DNA from: Edaphobacter dinghuensis
GTDB taxonomy: Bacteria; Acidobacteriota; Terriglobia; Terriglobales; Acidobacteriaceae
Direction of reading: 5' to 3'
DNA: 64,000 nucleotides
Assembly (NCBI RefSeq): GCF_014640335.1
Contig: NZ_BMGT01000003.1
Location: forward strand, 417,149-481,148
Part shown: in pieces, positions 1 to 8,410 of the stretch
How the letters are laid out: every line of letters starts with the position of its first letter
Position numbering within the stretch: position 1 is the stretch's first letter
The notes under the pieces: generated by a model
What the model saw: only the letters and a program-made list of their open reading frames with translations
Told to the model about the DNA's origin: nothing
The model's database searches: none
Made by a program: the position numbers and the translations under genes

Positions 1-93
1 CTTGTTGAGGCGCGCGGATAAGGTGCGCAGCAGGCCGGAGGCGATGGTGATGTCGTAGGCGGCGGAGGGCGTCTTAAGTGAGATGACGGGCAC
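1..93 (-). CDS. aroB: 3-dehydroquinate synthase, N-terminal fragment (cut by window edge)
   Basis: Only the first 31 codons lie in the window. The reading frame opens at a GTG preceded by GGAG at a normal distance and reads VPVISLKTPSAAYDITIASG and onward. A short beta strand followed by (A/S)YDI-x-I-x-x-G-L-L is how AroB proteins begin, which suggests the shikimate-pathway enzyme that converts DAHP to 3-dehydroquinate. It is divergent from nadB, with 63 bp between the two starts. The NAD-binding and metal-binding parts lie outside the window, so the assignment rests on the N-terminus alone and is tentative. Confidence 0.5.
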   Translation of the reverse strand, partial: MPVISLKTPSAAYDITIASGLLRTLSARLNK

Positions 94-156
94 AGTATCT
101 CCATGGTATCGCGTGTTGCGGCGATTCTGCGTACGGTTGGGTAGTAGCATCGAAGG

Positions 157-1710
157 ATGGAACAAGTTGATTTTCTTGTAGTCGGTGCGGGAATTGCGGG
201 TCTGAGTGCGGCGATTTGCCTGGCGCGGGTGGGCAGGGTGATGGTCGTCACCAAGGAAGAGCTGGCTGAGTCGAACACGGCATACGCGCAGGGCGGCATT
301 GCAGTGGCAATGGGCGGCGAGGAGGACGTCGCGCTGCATCTCGAAGACACGATGAGCGCGGGTGATGGGCTGGTGAATCGCGAGGCGGCGTCGGTGCTGG
401 TGGAGCAGGGGCCGCGACGGGTGGAGGAACTGCTGGCGTGGGGAACGAAGTTCGATCGCGAGAACGGCGAGTTGATGCTGACGCGCGAAGGAGCGCATAG
501 CCGGTCGCGGATTCTGCATGCGAATGGGGACGCCACGGGAAAAGAGATCGCCGTGTCGCTGCTGCGGCATGTGCGCGAGATGGATTCGATTGAGTTGATG
601 GAGTGGACGACCGGCGTCGATCTGCTGATGGAAGGTGGGCGCGTCGTTGGAGCGACGCTGCTGGATGGCGAGGGCGGCGTACGCGTGGTTCGAGCGAAGG
701 CGGTGCTGCTGGCCAGTGGCGGAGCAGGGCAGGTCTATAGCGACACGACGAATCCGGCCGTGGCCACCGGGGACGGCATTGCGATGGCTTACCGGGCGGG
801 TGCTGAGGTGAGCGATATGGAGTTCTACCAGTTTCATCCGACGGCGTTCAGCGTGCCGGGTGCGCCGAGGTTTTTGATGAGCGAGGCGCTGCGGGGTGAG
901 GGCGCGTATCTGGTGAATGCCAAAGGCGAGCGGTTTATGGAGCGGTATCATCCTCTGCTGGAGCTGGCTCCGAGAGATGTGGTGGCGCGTGCGATTACGC
1001 ATGAGGGCATGGATGGTGAGGTTTATCTGGACATGCGCCACGTGAAGAAGGATCTGCAGACGCGGTTTCCTGGGATCTCGAAGTTTCTGGCGAAGTACAG
1101 GCTGGAGTTGGGCCGCGATTTGATCCCGGTGCGTCCGGCGGCGCACTACCTGATGGGCGGCGTAAGGACGGATGTGCATGGACGAAGCTCGTTGCCGGGG
1201 CTGTATGCAGCGGGCGAGGTGGCTTGCACGGGAGTCCACGGAGCGAATCGGCTGGCCAGCAACTCTTTGCTGGAAGGGCTGGTCTTCGGAGTGCTGGCTG
1301 CGGAGGCGATGATTGCCGATGACGGCACGCAGCACGAGCCTGTGGTTGAGGATCAGGGGGGCGAGGTGGCTGCCGTAGCGACAGGTTCTGCTACCGGGGA
1401 GAAAGCTACGGAGCGATGGATTGCGGAGCTGCGGGATCTGATGTGGAAATATGCAGGATTGCTGCGGGATGCTGCAGGATTGCAGGAGGCCAAGCGGCGG
1501 CTGGACGCGCTTGCGGTGACGATGCCGCGCGGGATGTTCCGGCGAGCGTTGGAGGCTCGCAATCTATATACCGTGGCCGAGTTGATCGTCGCTGCCGCGT
1601 TGGGACGTGAGGAGAGCAGGGGAGCGCACTACCGCAACGATTTTCCCGAGAGGGATGCGGTGGCGCGGCACTCGGTCATGTCGAAGGACGGATTGAAGTT
1701 TGTGGCTTAA
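157..1710 (+). CDS. nadB: L-aspartate oxidase
   Basis: A flavoprotein of the succinate dehydrogenase/fumarate reductase flavoprotein family that oxidises L-aspartate to iminoaspartate, the first step of de novo NAD synthesis in the cytoplasm. At 517 residues it has the usual NadB length. Visible motifs are the FAD dinucleotide-binding GAGIAGLSAA near residues 10-20, NTAYAQGGIAVA after it, the substrate-loop HPLLELAPRDVVARAI near residue 270, AAHYLMGGVRTD near 330, and the FAD-contacting GLYAAGEVACTGVHGANRLA. The C-terminal helical domain ends with SRGAHYRNDFP, typical of the family. No nadA or nadC is present nearby. A strong hairpin follows the stop codon. Confidence 0.95.
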   Translation: MEQVDFLVVGAGIAGLSAAICLARVGRVMVVTKEELAESNTAYAQGGIAVAMGGEEDVALHLEDTMSAGDGLVNREAASVLVEQGPRRVEELLAWGTKFDRENGELMLTREGAHSRSRILHANGDATGKEIAVSLLRHVREMDSIELMEWTTGVDLLMEGGRVVGATLLDGEGGVRVVRAKAVLLASGGAGQVYSDTTNPAVATGDGIAMAYRAGAEVSDMEFYQFHPTAFSVPGAPRFLMSEALRGEGAYLVNAKGERFMERYHPLLELAPRDVVARAITHEGMDGEVYLDMRHVKKDLQTRFPGISKFLAKYRLELGRDLIPVRPAAHYLMGGVRTDVHGRSSLPGLYAAGEVACTGVHGANRLASNSLLEGLVFGVLAAEAMIADDGTQHEPVVEDQGGEVAAVATGSATGEKATERWIAELRDLMWKYAGLLRDAAGLQEAKRRLDALAVTMPRGMFRRALEARNLYTVAELIVAAALGREESRGAHYRNDFPERDAVARHSVMSKDGLKFVA

Positions 1711-1718
1711 AGTCTTCA

Positions 1719-1744
1719 GCCCAGCGAAAGATGCTTCGCTGGGC
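1719..1744. terminator. Bidirectional hairpin between nadB and the barrel protein gene
   Basis: A perfect 10-bp stem (GCCCAGCGAA paired with TTCGCTGGGC) with a 6-nt loop sits 8 bp after the nadB stop and 24 bp from the end of the converging gene. It has no U-run on either side, so termination is inferred from position and stem strength only. Confidence 0.5.
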
Positions 1745-1767
1745 CGGAGATAACTTCTGCGAGCGAA

Positions 1768-2463
1768 TTAGAAGCGGAGGTAGAAGCCGATACCTGGCTC
1801 GAAGGTCGAGGTGTGGTGCAGGATGGTCAGGTAGTTCTGTCCGAAGTCGGGGGCAAGGAAGAAGACCTGACGGAACTGGGCGCGGAAGCCGAAGTGCGGT
1901 GAGAACGCGTCATCGACACCGAGAGAGTAGTAGTAGGCCGCACGGGCCTGCTCGCGCAGTGACTGGCCGCCATAGGTGGTCGGACGGAAGGCGATGGAGC
2001 CGAGACCGCCGGAGACGAATGGCTGCAACGAGAATAGCTTCGGCGTATGGGCTACATAGCCGAGGGTGTACTCAGAGGCGTTGGTCTGTACGCCGGCGCT
2101 GGTAGCTCCTCCGCTTGTGGGGGAGCCGAAAGGGCTGAAGGTCTCGGTGTAACGAGCGTAGGTGTAGTTGCCTTCAAAGCCAAGATAGGGAGACTTGGTG
2201 TAACGAACAGTGATCAGCGCGCCGAGCGTGTTGCCGGTCGAGAGATTGACGGTGAGAGGGTTGCCATTGGCGTCCGTCGGGCCGCTCTTGGGAACGCCGC
2301 TGCCGCTGCCGTTGAACTGACCGATGCCGCTGATGCTGAAATCGATGCGGTCGAGCTGCTTGGAAAGTGCAGGGGACTGAGCTTTTGCGATTGGTCCCGC
2401 CAGAGTTGCGAGCAGGCAAAACAGAACACTCCGGGTGCAGGACAGGCGGGACACATTCAACAT
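1768..2463 (-). CDS. Outer-membrane beta-barrel protein
   Basis: A 231-residue secreted protein. A signal peptide covers about residues 1-28 (hydrophobic VLFCLLATLAGP, cleavage near AKA-QS). The mature part alternates short strands and polar loops (LGALITVRY, YLGFEGNYTYARY, EYTLGYVAHTP, AAYYYSLGVDDAF, HFGFRAQFRQVF) and ends GIGFYLRF with a terminal phenylalanine, the usual barrel-assembly signal. This fits a small eight-stranded OmpA/OmpW-like barrel in the outer membrane. Substrate or role cannot be read from the sequence. It is transcribed alone and converges with nadB. Confidence 0.75.
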   Translation of the reverse strand: MLNVSRLSCTRSVLFCLLATLAGPIAKAQSPALSKQLDRIDFSISGIGQFNGSGSGVPKSGPTDANGNPLTVNLSTGNTLGALITVRYTKSPYLGFEGNYTYARYTETFSPFGSPTSGGATSAGVQTNASEYTLGYVAHTPKLFSLQPFVSGGLGSIAFRPTTYGGQSLREQARAAYYYSLGVDDAFSPHFGFRAQFRQVFFLAPDFGQNYLTILHHTSTFEPGIGFYLRF

Positions 2464-2565
2464 CGAGACGAGACTCCCTTGGATCGTAGGATCGTACTTT
2501 TGGCTAGTTGTTTTTAGCGCGAACTGATACTCATTCCAGTTTACCCCGGTTGCCGTGGCAGTGCC

Positions 2566-3885
2566 TCAGGATCGGGCGGAATCTGCTGTCGGCTCGACGA
2601 TAAGGGTGAGACCGTCGATGCTGCGCACAAGAACGCTGGCCCCGGCAGGGAGGGTGGCATGGTCACGTAGAGATGCCTGCCAGATCTCGCCGCGGATCTC
2701 GACCTGACCGTTGGGCGTCAGAGGAGTCCGTGCGACGGCGATAGCTCCCAGCATGGCCTGAGGCCCGGTAAGGACCTTGCCGCGACGAGCACGCAGGGCG
2801 ATCCAGGCCAGGCCGAACGAGATGGCTCCGAAGCCAATGCCTGCGCCGAGCGCGGTTCCGGTGTGTACCTGTAGCTCGGGTACCGAAGAGTTGACCAGGG
2901 TAGCCAAGCCGAAGACGAGGCAGATGGTTCCGGACAGCGCCAGCATGCCGTGGCTGGCGAACTTGGTTTCGAGCACCATCAGAACGACAGCCGCAATCAG
3001 CAGCAGCACCGCGGTGTGGCGGATGGGTAGCAGGTTCAGGCCGAAGAGGCTCAGCAGCACGAGCAGCGTTCCGATGGAGCCGGGAATGATGGTTCCGGGA
3101 ACATTGAACTCGAGATAGATCAGCAGTCCGCCGAGCACAAGCAGAAGGACGGCGAGGTTGGGATCGGTGAGGCGGGTGAGCAGCCGCTCGCGTAGGGACG
3201 GTGCGATTTCGATGATGGTTGCGTTCTGGAGGTGAAGCGTGTCGGAGCTGCCATCGAAGCGTGTGATCGTGCGTCCGTCGAGCGAGGATAGCAGGGATTG
3301 ATCGTTGTTGGATACGAGGTCGATGAGCTTGAGGTTGAGAGCCTCCTCGTCGCTGTAGGACTTCGAGTTGCGAACGGCATCTTCGGCGGCCTGTACGTTG
3401 CGTCCGCGACGAGAGACATAGGAACGGAGAAAGGCCGCGGCGTCGTTCTCGATCTTCTGCTTGAGGATGGCGTCAGGCTCGCGGCCTTCGGTGACTGGAT
3501 GGGAGGCTCCGGCGTTCGTTCCGGGCGCCATGGCGGCTATATCTGCGGCCTCCAGCAGAAAGAAGCCTGCCGATCCGGCACGACTGCCGGTAGGCGAGAT
3601 ATAGACGATAACCGGAACGGAGGATTTTTCGATGGACTCGACCATGACGCGGGTTGAGTCAAGCAGACCACCCGGAGTGCCGAGCGAGACGATGACTGCC
3701 TTGGCATGGATGCGTGCGGCTTCGTCAAGACCGCGTTGGAGATAATCGGCCGTGATGGGCTGAACGGTATCGTGAATGATGAGTTTGACGACGACAGGCT
3801 TAGCGTTGTCGGCGCGTGCGATGGTGGACAGAAGACAGCACAGTGCCACCAGGAGCGCAGTGCGGAGCTTCAGCAAGGTCTTCAT
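2566..3885 (-). CDS. NfeD-family membrane serine protease
   Basis: A 439-residue long-form NfeD protein (stomatin operon partner, ClpP-like). It has a signal peptide at 1-25, then a ClpP/crotonase-fold protease domain to about residue 200. The nucleophile is probably Ser105 in GSRAGSAGFFL, with the general-base lysine in LKQKIENDAA (Lys142 or Lys144), as in archaeal homologues. IAAMAPGTNAGASHPV is the family signature. Four to six hydrophobic helices lie at about 235-360, followed by a small OB-fold NfeD domain to the C-terminus. Its ATG overlaps the stop of the upstream TPR gene by 4 bp, so the two are probably translationally coupled. The usual partner, a stomatin/SPFH gene, is not adjacent here. 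Confidence 0.88.
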   Translation of the reverse strand: MKTLLKLRTALLVALCCLLSTIARADNAKPVVVKLIIHDTVQPITADYLQRGLDEAARIHAKAVIVSLGTPGGLLDSTRVMVESIEKSSVPVIVYISPTGSRAGSAGFFLLEAADIAAMAPGTNAGASHPVTEGREPDAILKQKIENDAAAFLRSYVSRRGRNVQAAEDAVRNSKSYSDEEALNLKLIDLVSNNDQSLLSSLDGRTITRFDGSSDTLHLQNATIIEIAPSLRERLLTRLTDPNLAVLLLVLGGLLIYLEFNVPGTIIPGSIGTLLVLLSLFGLNLLPIRHTAVLLLIAAVVLMVLETKFASHGMLALSGTICLVFGLATLVNSSVPELQVHTGTALGAGIGFGAISFGLAWIALRARRGKVLTGPQAMLGAIAVARTPLTPNGQVEIRGEIWQASLRDHATLPAGASVLVRSIDGLTLIVEPTADSARS

Positions 3886-5570
3886 GGGATGCGCTGTCCG
3901 CGCGCGAGCAGAGCTTGCCGCATGGCCAGCGCTGCCGGGTTTTTGGGATCGAGCTTGAGAGCATTGCTGACATCGGCAGCAGAGGCGTCCATCTGTTTGG
4001 CTTCGAGCTCGATCTTGGCAAGGACCATGTAGGCGTCGGCTGTGGGACGGAGTTTGAGCGAGGTCTGCGCTTCGGCGCGAGCGTCATCGGTGTTGCCGGT
4101 GCGTGCGCGGATCTGGGCGAGACCAGTATGGGCAGCGGCACTCGAAGAATCGGCTGTGATAGCGGCCTGGAACTCCTGCTCGGCTTCGGGAATCAGCCCT
4201 TGCGTCAGGTATTCGTTGCCCGACTGCGTGTATTCAATGGCCTGTTTTGCAGGCGGCAGGTTGGCAAGACGCATGGCGCGCATCTGGTCGAGCTGAAAGG
4301 CTGCCTGGCGGAACGAGGCCTCGGAGTAGGTCCTGCGGATGCGCTCGAGCGGATCGAAGTCAGCTTCGTCGGACGATGACGTTGCAGCATCGGCGGTGCC
4401 GGATTTAGTAGAGGTTGCCGGAGTCGGTTTGAGGCTTCTGCCGGAGTGGATACGCGCCTTCAGCAAGTCTGCTTCCTTGTCCGTGGGACGGAGCTTCAGG
4501 GTCTCATCGACCTCTCGCTGTGCACCGGCAAAGTCGCCCTGACGAAGCAGCGAGACGGCGAGGTTGTAGTGATAGTCCGCGTCGTTGGGGTCGGCGGTGG
4601 AGGCGCGCTGGAAGAGAGGAACAGCGTTGTGCCCCTGACGGCTGGCGGCCACTCCCTGGTTGTTGACGACCTCGGGCAGCGGAAGGCGGCTGGCGACGAA
4701 GGCGAAGGCTGACTCGGCATCGGCGTATTTGCCGGAGTTGAAGCGGGCGAGGCCAAGGTAGAAGCCGGCTTCGAGCGCGCGACGGTCGCTATGCGGAACT
4801 TTGGCGAGGGTAGTGGCGGCCTGGTCGTACTCTCGCTGGGTGAACTGTGCCTTGCCCAGCGCGAGCAAAGCGGCAGGGTAATTGGGCGTAAGAGCAACAG
4901 CCATCTGGAGACGCTTAATTTGCTCCTGCGGCGAGGCCGCGCTGATGCCGCGAATATAGTTCTCAAACGAGTTCAGGGGAACCCCGCCGGCGGCGGCGAG
5001 GAAGGTTTGCTGCGCAACGTTGAAGTGGGGATCGATGCGCTTTGCGATCGTCCATGCAATGGAATTCTCGACGTCGAAGAGACGCGGCAGATCGCTGGAG
5101 TCGGAGAGCGGCTGCGATAGGCTGAGCTTGTCGACGTTCAGAATCTGCGCCTGCACATTGATGCGATTGTTGCTGACCGTATAGCTGCCCACGATGACGA
5201 AGTTGGCATCGAGCGTCTGGGCGATGCGGATGGTCGTGGCGCGGCTGGGCTTGAAGTCGACCGGCAGACCCAGATGGTCGAGCGCGTACTGGCGGTCGTC
5301 GGTGGTGATTGTAAGGAACCCGGCCGAGGTGAGCCGCTGATTGAGCGTGTCCGGGAACGAATCGCCAATCCAGTCGAGATTGGGCTGGCCGGAGCGGTTG
5401 TCAAAGGGCAGCACAAGGACGACACGGCCCATCCCCTGAGCCGGCTCGGTGTCAGCGGTGTTCTGTACCGCGTTGGCGAGGGGAGAAAGCCCAAGGGCGC
5501 AGCACAGGACGAGTGCAGCAGGCAGCCATTTTTTTCGAAGAATCGAGCGCGGGTTTAACAGTCTCAGCAC
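3882..5570 (-). CDS. TolB-like/TPR-repeat periplasmic protein
   Basis: A 562-residue exported protein. Basic residues and a hydrophobic stretch at about 12-35 (WLPAALVLCCALGLSPLANA) form a signal peptide or anchor. Residues 48-175 (VLVLPFDNRSGQPNLDWIG, then FVIVGSYTVSNNRI) resemble the N-terminal alpha/beta domain shared by TolB and FlgO-type proteins. The rest is tetratricopeptide repeats in two blocks, about 190-370 and 440-555, separated by a Ser/Thr/Ala/Asp-rich linker. Such proteins serve as scaffolds. The partner is unknown, but coupling to NfeD by a 4-bp overlap suggests they act together. The GT39 gene ends 24 bp upstream. Confidence 0.75.
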   Translation of the reverse strand: MLRLLNPRSILRKKWLPAALVLCCALGLSPLANAVQNTADTEPAQGMGRVVLVLPFDNRSGQPNLDWIGDSFPDTLNQRLTSAGFLTITTDDRQYALDHLGLPVDFKPSRATTIRIAQTLDANFVIVGSYTVSNNRINVQAQILNVDKLSLSQPLSDSSDLPRLFDVENSIAWTIAKRIDPHFNVAQQTFLAAAGGVPLNSFENYIRGISAASPQEQIKRLQMAVALTPNYPAALLALGKAQFTQREYDQAATTLAKVPHSDRRALEAGFYLGLARFNSGKYADAESAFAFVASRLPLPEVVNNQGVAASRQGHNAVPLFQRASTADPNDADYHYNLAVSLLRQGDFAGAQREVDETLKLRPTDKEADLLKARIHSGRSLKPTPATSTKSGTADAATSSSDEADFDPLERIRRTYSEASFRQAAFQLDQMRAMRLANLPPAKQAIEYTQSGNEYLTQGLIPEAEQEFQAAITADSSSAAAHTGLAQIRARTGNTDDARAEAQTSLKLRPTADAYMVLAKIELEAKQMDASAADVSNALKLDPKNPAALAMRQALLARGQRIP

Positions 5571-5594
5571 AGCTATGAGTATAGAGCGTGTGTG

Positions 5595-7214
5595 CTAGCG
5601 CGGCAGCCTGAGCGATGCATCGACGATGCGAGGAAAGCGCAGGACGGCTGCCCACTCGCCTTTGCGATGCGCTTGCCAGACGACTTCTCCGTGCAGAAGG
5701 GCTGCGGCTGCGGCAGGGTGCATGTCGTGGTGGAAGTCGAAGAACTTTGCGTCTTCGGATTCATTTGGCTTGCTGAGATTGATCGTTCCCGGTGGCGGCT
5801 CCCACTTGGTGGAGAAGATAAAGGCGGTGTCGTAAGCTCCGGGATCGGCTGCGGCCTTCTGCATCTCGTCGATGGAGAAGTTGGGAATGGCTACCGTCTT
5901 AATGGAGTGGTGGGTGTAGCCGATCTCGGGGCGGGACAACTCCGACGTTGCGGGCCATGCGGTGAGGACGGTGGCCTGCGGGTAGTTATGCTCGATGAAG
6001 TGGACGGCCTGCTGATGCAGCACGATCATGTCCCGGTAGGTAAGGTTGTCTTCGGGTGCGAAGGCGTAAGGCGGGTTGATCCAGATGCCGCTGAGAAAGG
6101 CCGCTGCACTGAGCGCGGCAATGAGCCACCACTGTCGGAGATGACGCCGCCATATCGAGACGCATATCAGCAGCACCAAGGGATACATCGGCAACAGATA
6201 ACGAGTAAGCAGCGCTCCGCCGAGGATGGAGAAGGCGATCCAGTTGGCGAGAAGGATGACGGCGATGGCCTTGATCGCAGGCTTGCGGATAGCTTGCGGA
6301 GCCGTGGGCGAAGCGAGGGGAATTAAGAAGACAGCCACGGTGGCGACGACAGGAACGAACATGTTCATGTGCGTCGTCAGGTGCAGGAAGCGGTGCCACA
6401 GGCAGAGGGCGATGCGGTAGGCGCTGAGGTTTGCGGTGGCGTTGTAGCGAAGGAACTCGGGGTTGCCGAAGATGAATCCGGTGCGGTGATAGTGATAGGC
6501 GTACCAGGCTACGAGCGGTGCGATGGGGAAGAGCAGCGCGGCGAGCCAGCCTAAGCTCTGGCGTTTGTTTGCGGCGCGGCTCTGGAGGAAGAGGATTGCC
6601 TCCCATAACGCGAGCGCTGCGGGAGTGATGATCGCGGTCTCCTTGGAGAGAACGGAGAGCGCGAACATGACGCTCGCTAGAATTTGATTTTTTGTAGTGC
6701 TTTGATCTGAGTCGTCACGGTCGAAATAGAAAGCAAGGCCCCAGAGGGTAAAGGCGGCTGCAAAGATGTCGGCGTGTGCGAGTGTGCTCTGCGCGAACCA
6801 GATGGGATAGATCGCCGTGAGGACGGTGACGACTGCGGCTGCGGTGGCTCCGGCAAGCGTACGTGTGAGCTTATAGACGCCGAGCAGGGCCGAGGCGCTG
6901 ACGATGCAGACGAGCGTGCGCGTGCCGCTGACGACAAATCCGGAGAGATGCCACCACGCTGCCAGCAGGATGGAAGGCAGCGGCGGATGGGCATTGGTGA
7001 CGGTGGTCTGCGGAATGAGACTTCCGGTGCGGAAAAAGTCCCACGCGGCGGGGATGTAGTAGCCGCCTTCGTCCCAGAAGTAGGGAAGGCGGAGCAGGGT
7101 GAGATGCGAGAGATAGACGGCGGCGAAGAAGAGCGGGAAGAGCATCCAGAGCGGAATGTCGCCCGGTGCGGAGTTGCCGGGCCTTGCGCCGCTGAATTTC
7201 TCCGGGGTACGCAC
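5595..7214 (-). CDS. GT39-type membrane glycosyltransferase
   Basis: A 539-residue polytopic membrane protein of the GT-C fold (dolichyl-phosphate-mannose mannosyltransferase/ArnT-like). The first periplasmic loop after helix 1 carries the acidic motif YFWDEGGYYIPAAWDFF, and NAHPPLPSILLAAWW follows, both typical of the PMT group. About ten further hydrophobic helices extend to residue 400, then a soluble periplasmic tail. Family enzymes move a sugar from a polyprenyl-phosphate carrier to a protein or lipid, but neither donor nor acceptor can be told here. The start is a GTG 5 bp after the DUF3467 stop, placing it in the same leftward operon. Confidence 0.82.
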   Translation of the reverse strand: MRTPEKFSGARPGNSAPGDIPLWMLFPLFFAAVYLSHLTLLRLPYFWDEGGYYIPAAWDFFRTGSLIPQTTVTNAHPPLPSILLAAWWHLSGFVVSGTRTLVCIVSASALLGVYKLTRTLAGATAAAVVTVLTAIYPIWFAQSTLAHADIFAAAFTLWGLAFYFDRDDSDQSTTKNQILASVMFALSVLSKETAIITPAALALWEAILFLQSRAANKRQSLGWLAALLFPIAPLVAWYAYHYHRTGFIFGNPEFLRYNATANLSAYRIALCLWHRFLHLTTHMNMFVPVVATVAVFLIPLASPTAPQAIRKPAIKAIAVILLANWIAFSILGGALLTRYLLPMYPLVLLICVSIWRRHLRQWWLIAALSAAAFLSGIWINPPYAFAPEDNLTYRDMIVLHQQAVHFIEHNYPQATVLTAWPATSELSRPEIGYTHHSIKTVAIPNFSIDEMQKAAADPGAYDTAFIFSTKWEPPPGTINLSKPNESEDAKFFDFHHDMHPAAAAALLHGEVVWQAHRKGEWAAVLRFPRIVDASLRLPR

Positions 7215-7218
7215 TCTC

Positions 7219-7542
7219 TTAGTGAATGGGACCGTTGGGCGACGAAGGAACCTGTTCCAGCGTGATCTGGCCGAAGGCCTGTTCGTATTGGGCGAGGTTG
7301 TGGCCGAGGACGTTCCACAGGGCCTTGGCCTGCTGCGGGCTGAGGTAGATGCCCTCGAAGTTCTTGACGTGCAGCTCGTCGGGTGTCTCCTGGGTCATGG
7401 TGCCGAAGACGAGGAAGAAGTCCCATACGCTCATGCGTACCTGAACGCTGTTGGCGTAGTCTTCGCGATAGTTCTCGGTGTTGGTGAGTCGGAGGGCGGG
7501 CTGTTCAGTCGGCTGGTTGGCCGGGTTCTTGGGCTGGCTCAT
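7219..7542 (-). CDS. DUF3467 domain protein
   Basis: A small soluble protein (107 residues from the chosen ATG, MSQPKNPANQ). The body (YREDYANSVQVRMSVWDFFLVFGTM, then KNFEGIYLSPQQAKALWNVLGHNLAQYEQAFG) matches the DUF3467 pattern of bacterial and archaeal proteins of unknown function. The reading frame stays open upstream into the tRNA gene, but that part encodes tRNA sequence and is not translated in any sensible way, so the internal ATG is preferred. It is the first gene of a probable four-gene leftward operon with GT39, TPR and NfeD genes. Confidence 0.8.
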   Translation of the reverse strand: MSQPKNPANQPTEQPALRLTNTENYREDYANSVQVRMSVWDFFLVFGTMTQETPDELHVKNFEGIYLSPQQAKALWNVLGHNLAQYEQAFGQITLEQVPSSPNGPIH

Positions 7543-7590
7543 TTGGATCACTTTCGAGAGACTGCTTTGTGAGGCGGATGATAAAGAATT

Positions 7591-7675
7591 TGGTGCGAAA
7601 GGGGGGACTTGAACCCCCACGGATTGCTCCGCCAGATCCTAAGTCTGGTGCGTCTGCCAATTTCGCCACTTTCGC
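7591..7675 (-). tRNA. tRNA-Leu (anticodon UAG)
   Basis: Read leftward it begins GCGAAAGTGGCGAAATTGGC and ends CTTTCGCACCA. The 7-bp acceptor stem GCGAAAG/CTTTCGC is perfect, the D-arm has the GG pair, and the T-arm is GGGGGTTCAAGTCCCCC. The anticodon arm CAGA-CTTAGGA-TCTG places UAG at positions 34-36, reading CUA and related leucine codons. A long variable arm (GGCGGAGCAATCCGT) makes this a class II tRNA, as expected for leucine. The 3' CCA is encoded. Confidence 0.95.
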
Positions 7676-7738
7676 GTGTTGTAGAGCGTGTTCATTTGGT
7701 TGCTGCGCGGGTTGGATGCGCTGTCAACAGCGTACTGG

Positions 7739-8410
7739 TTAAGGTGGGGCTAATGCAATGGGACGTGGTTTGCACTGCCAGAGTTCAGTGGTCAGCAGGC
7801 CCGCCAGTGAGTAGTGATGCGCTATGCGTGTGAGTCCTGTCTGCGTGAGCGGTGTGGCGTGGTCTGGGAGTCGAACGGTACGAAGTCCCGTGATGATGCG
7901 GAATGCAAGGTAGAGAGAGCGCACGACGATGTGTGCAGGAAGGTGCATTGGTCCCTGTGGGATGCGAAAGTCGGAGACGAGCCAGAGAGCGTCTGGTGCG
8001 AGCGCAGGTGTGATACGAGCGATGAGAGTTTCGAGATCGGACTGGGTGAGACAGTCGAGGAAGAAATGGGTGACAACGAGGTCGTATGGGCCGATAGGCG
8101 CGAAGGTGAGTGCGCTGGTGTGATGAGTTTTGAGACGTGCGGCGTTGACTTCGCAACGCTTGCTCAAAAGCTGGAGCATAGTTGCGCTGATGTCTACGGC
8201 GTCAACATGGATGTGCGGGTTCGAGGCCAGGAGGGCCGCAAGGAAACGCCCATCTCCGTCGCCCATGACGAGGGCTTTCTTCCGATTGAGGAGAGCTGGA
8301 AGGAAGTGCAGGCGGCAGCGTTCGAGGGCGCGGCCGAGGGTGAGGTATTCGAGCCAGCGGTAGGGACGAGCGATGGGGTTGAAGTTGGGGTCAGAGGTCA
8401 TCGAAGTCAT
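7739..8410 (-). CDS. Class I SAM-dependent methyltransferase
   Basis: A 223-residue cytoplasmic methyltransferase. Motif I is ALVMGDGDGRFLAALL, followed by the acidic end of strand 2 in HVDAVDISATMLQLL, and motif IV is in YDLVVTHFFLDCLTQ. The chosen ATG (MTSMTSDPNF) overlaps the stop of the upstream membrane-protein gene as ATGA, a classic coupling junction. The open frame upstream of it is only the other frame of that gene. The substrate is unknown. The pairing with a possibly UbiA-like membrane protein suggests methylation of a lipid or quinone-type molecule, which is inference. Confidence 0.82.
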   Translation of the reverse strand: MTSMTSDPNFNPIARPYRWLEYLTLGRALERCRLHFLPALLNRKKALVMGDGDGRFLAALLASNPHIHVDAVDISATMLQLLSKRCEVNAARLKTHHTSALTFAPIGPYDLVVTHFFLDCLTQSDLETLIARITPALAPDALWLVSDFRIPQGPMHLPAHIVVRSLYLAFRIITGLRTVRLPDHATPLTQTGLTRIAHHYSLAGLLTTELWQCKPRPIALAPP

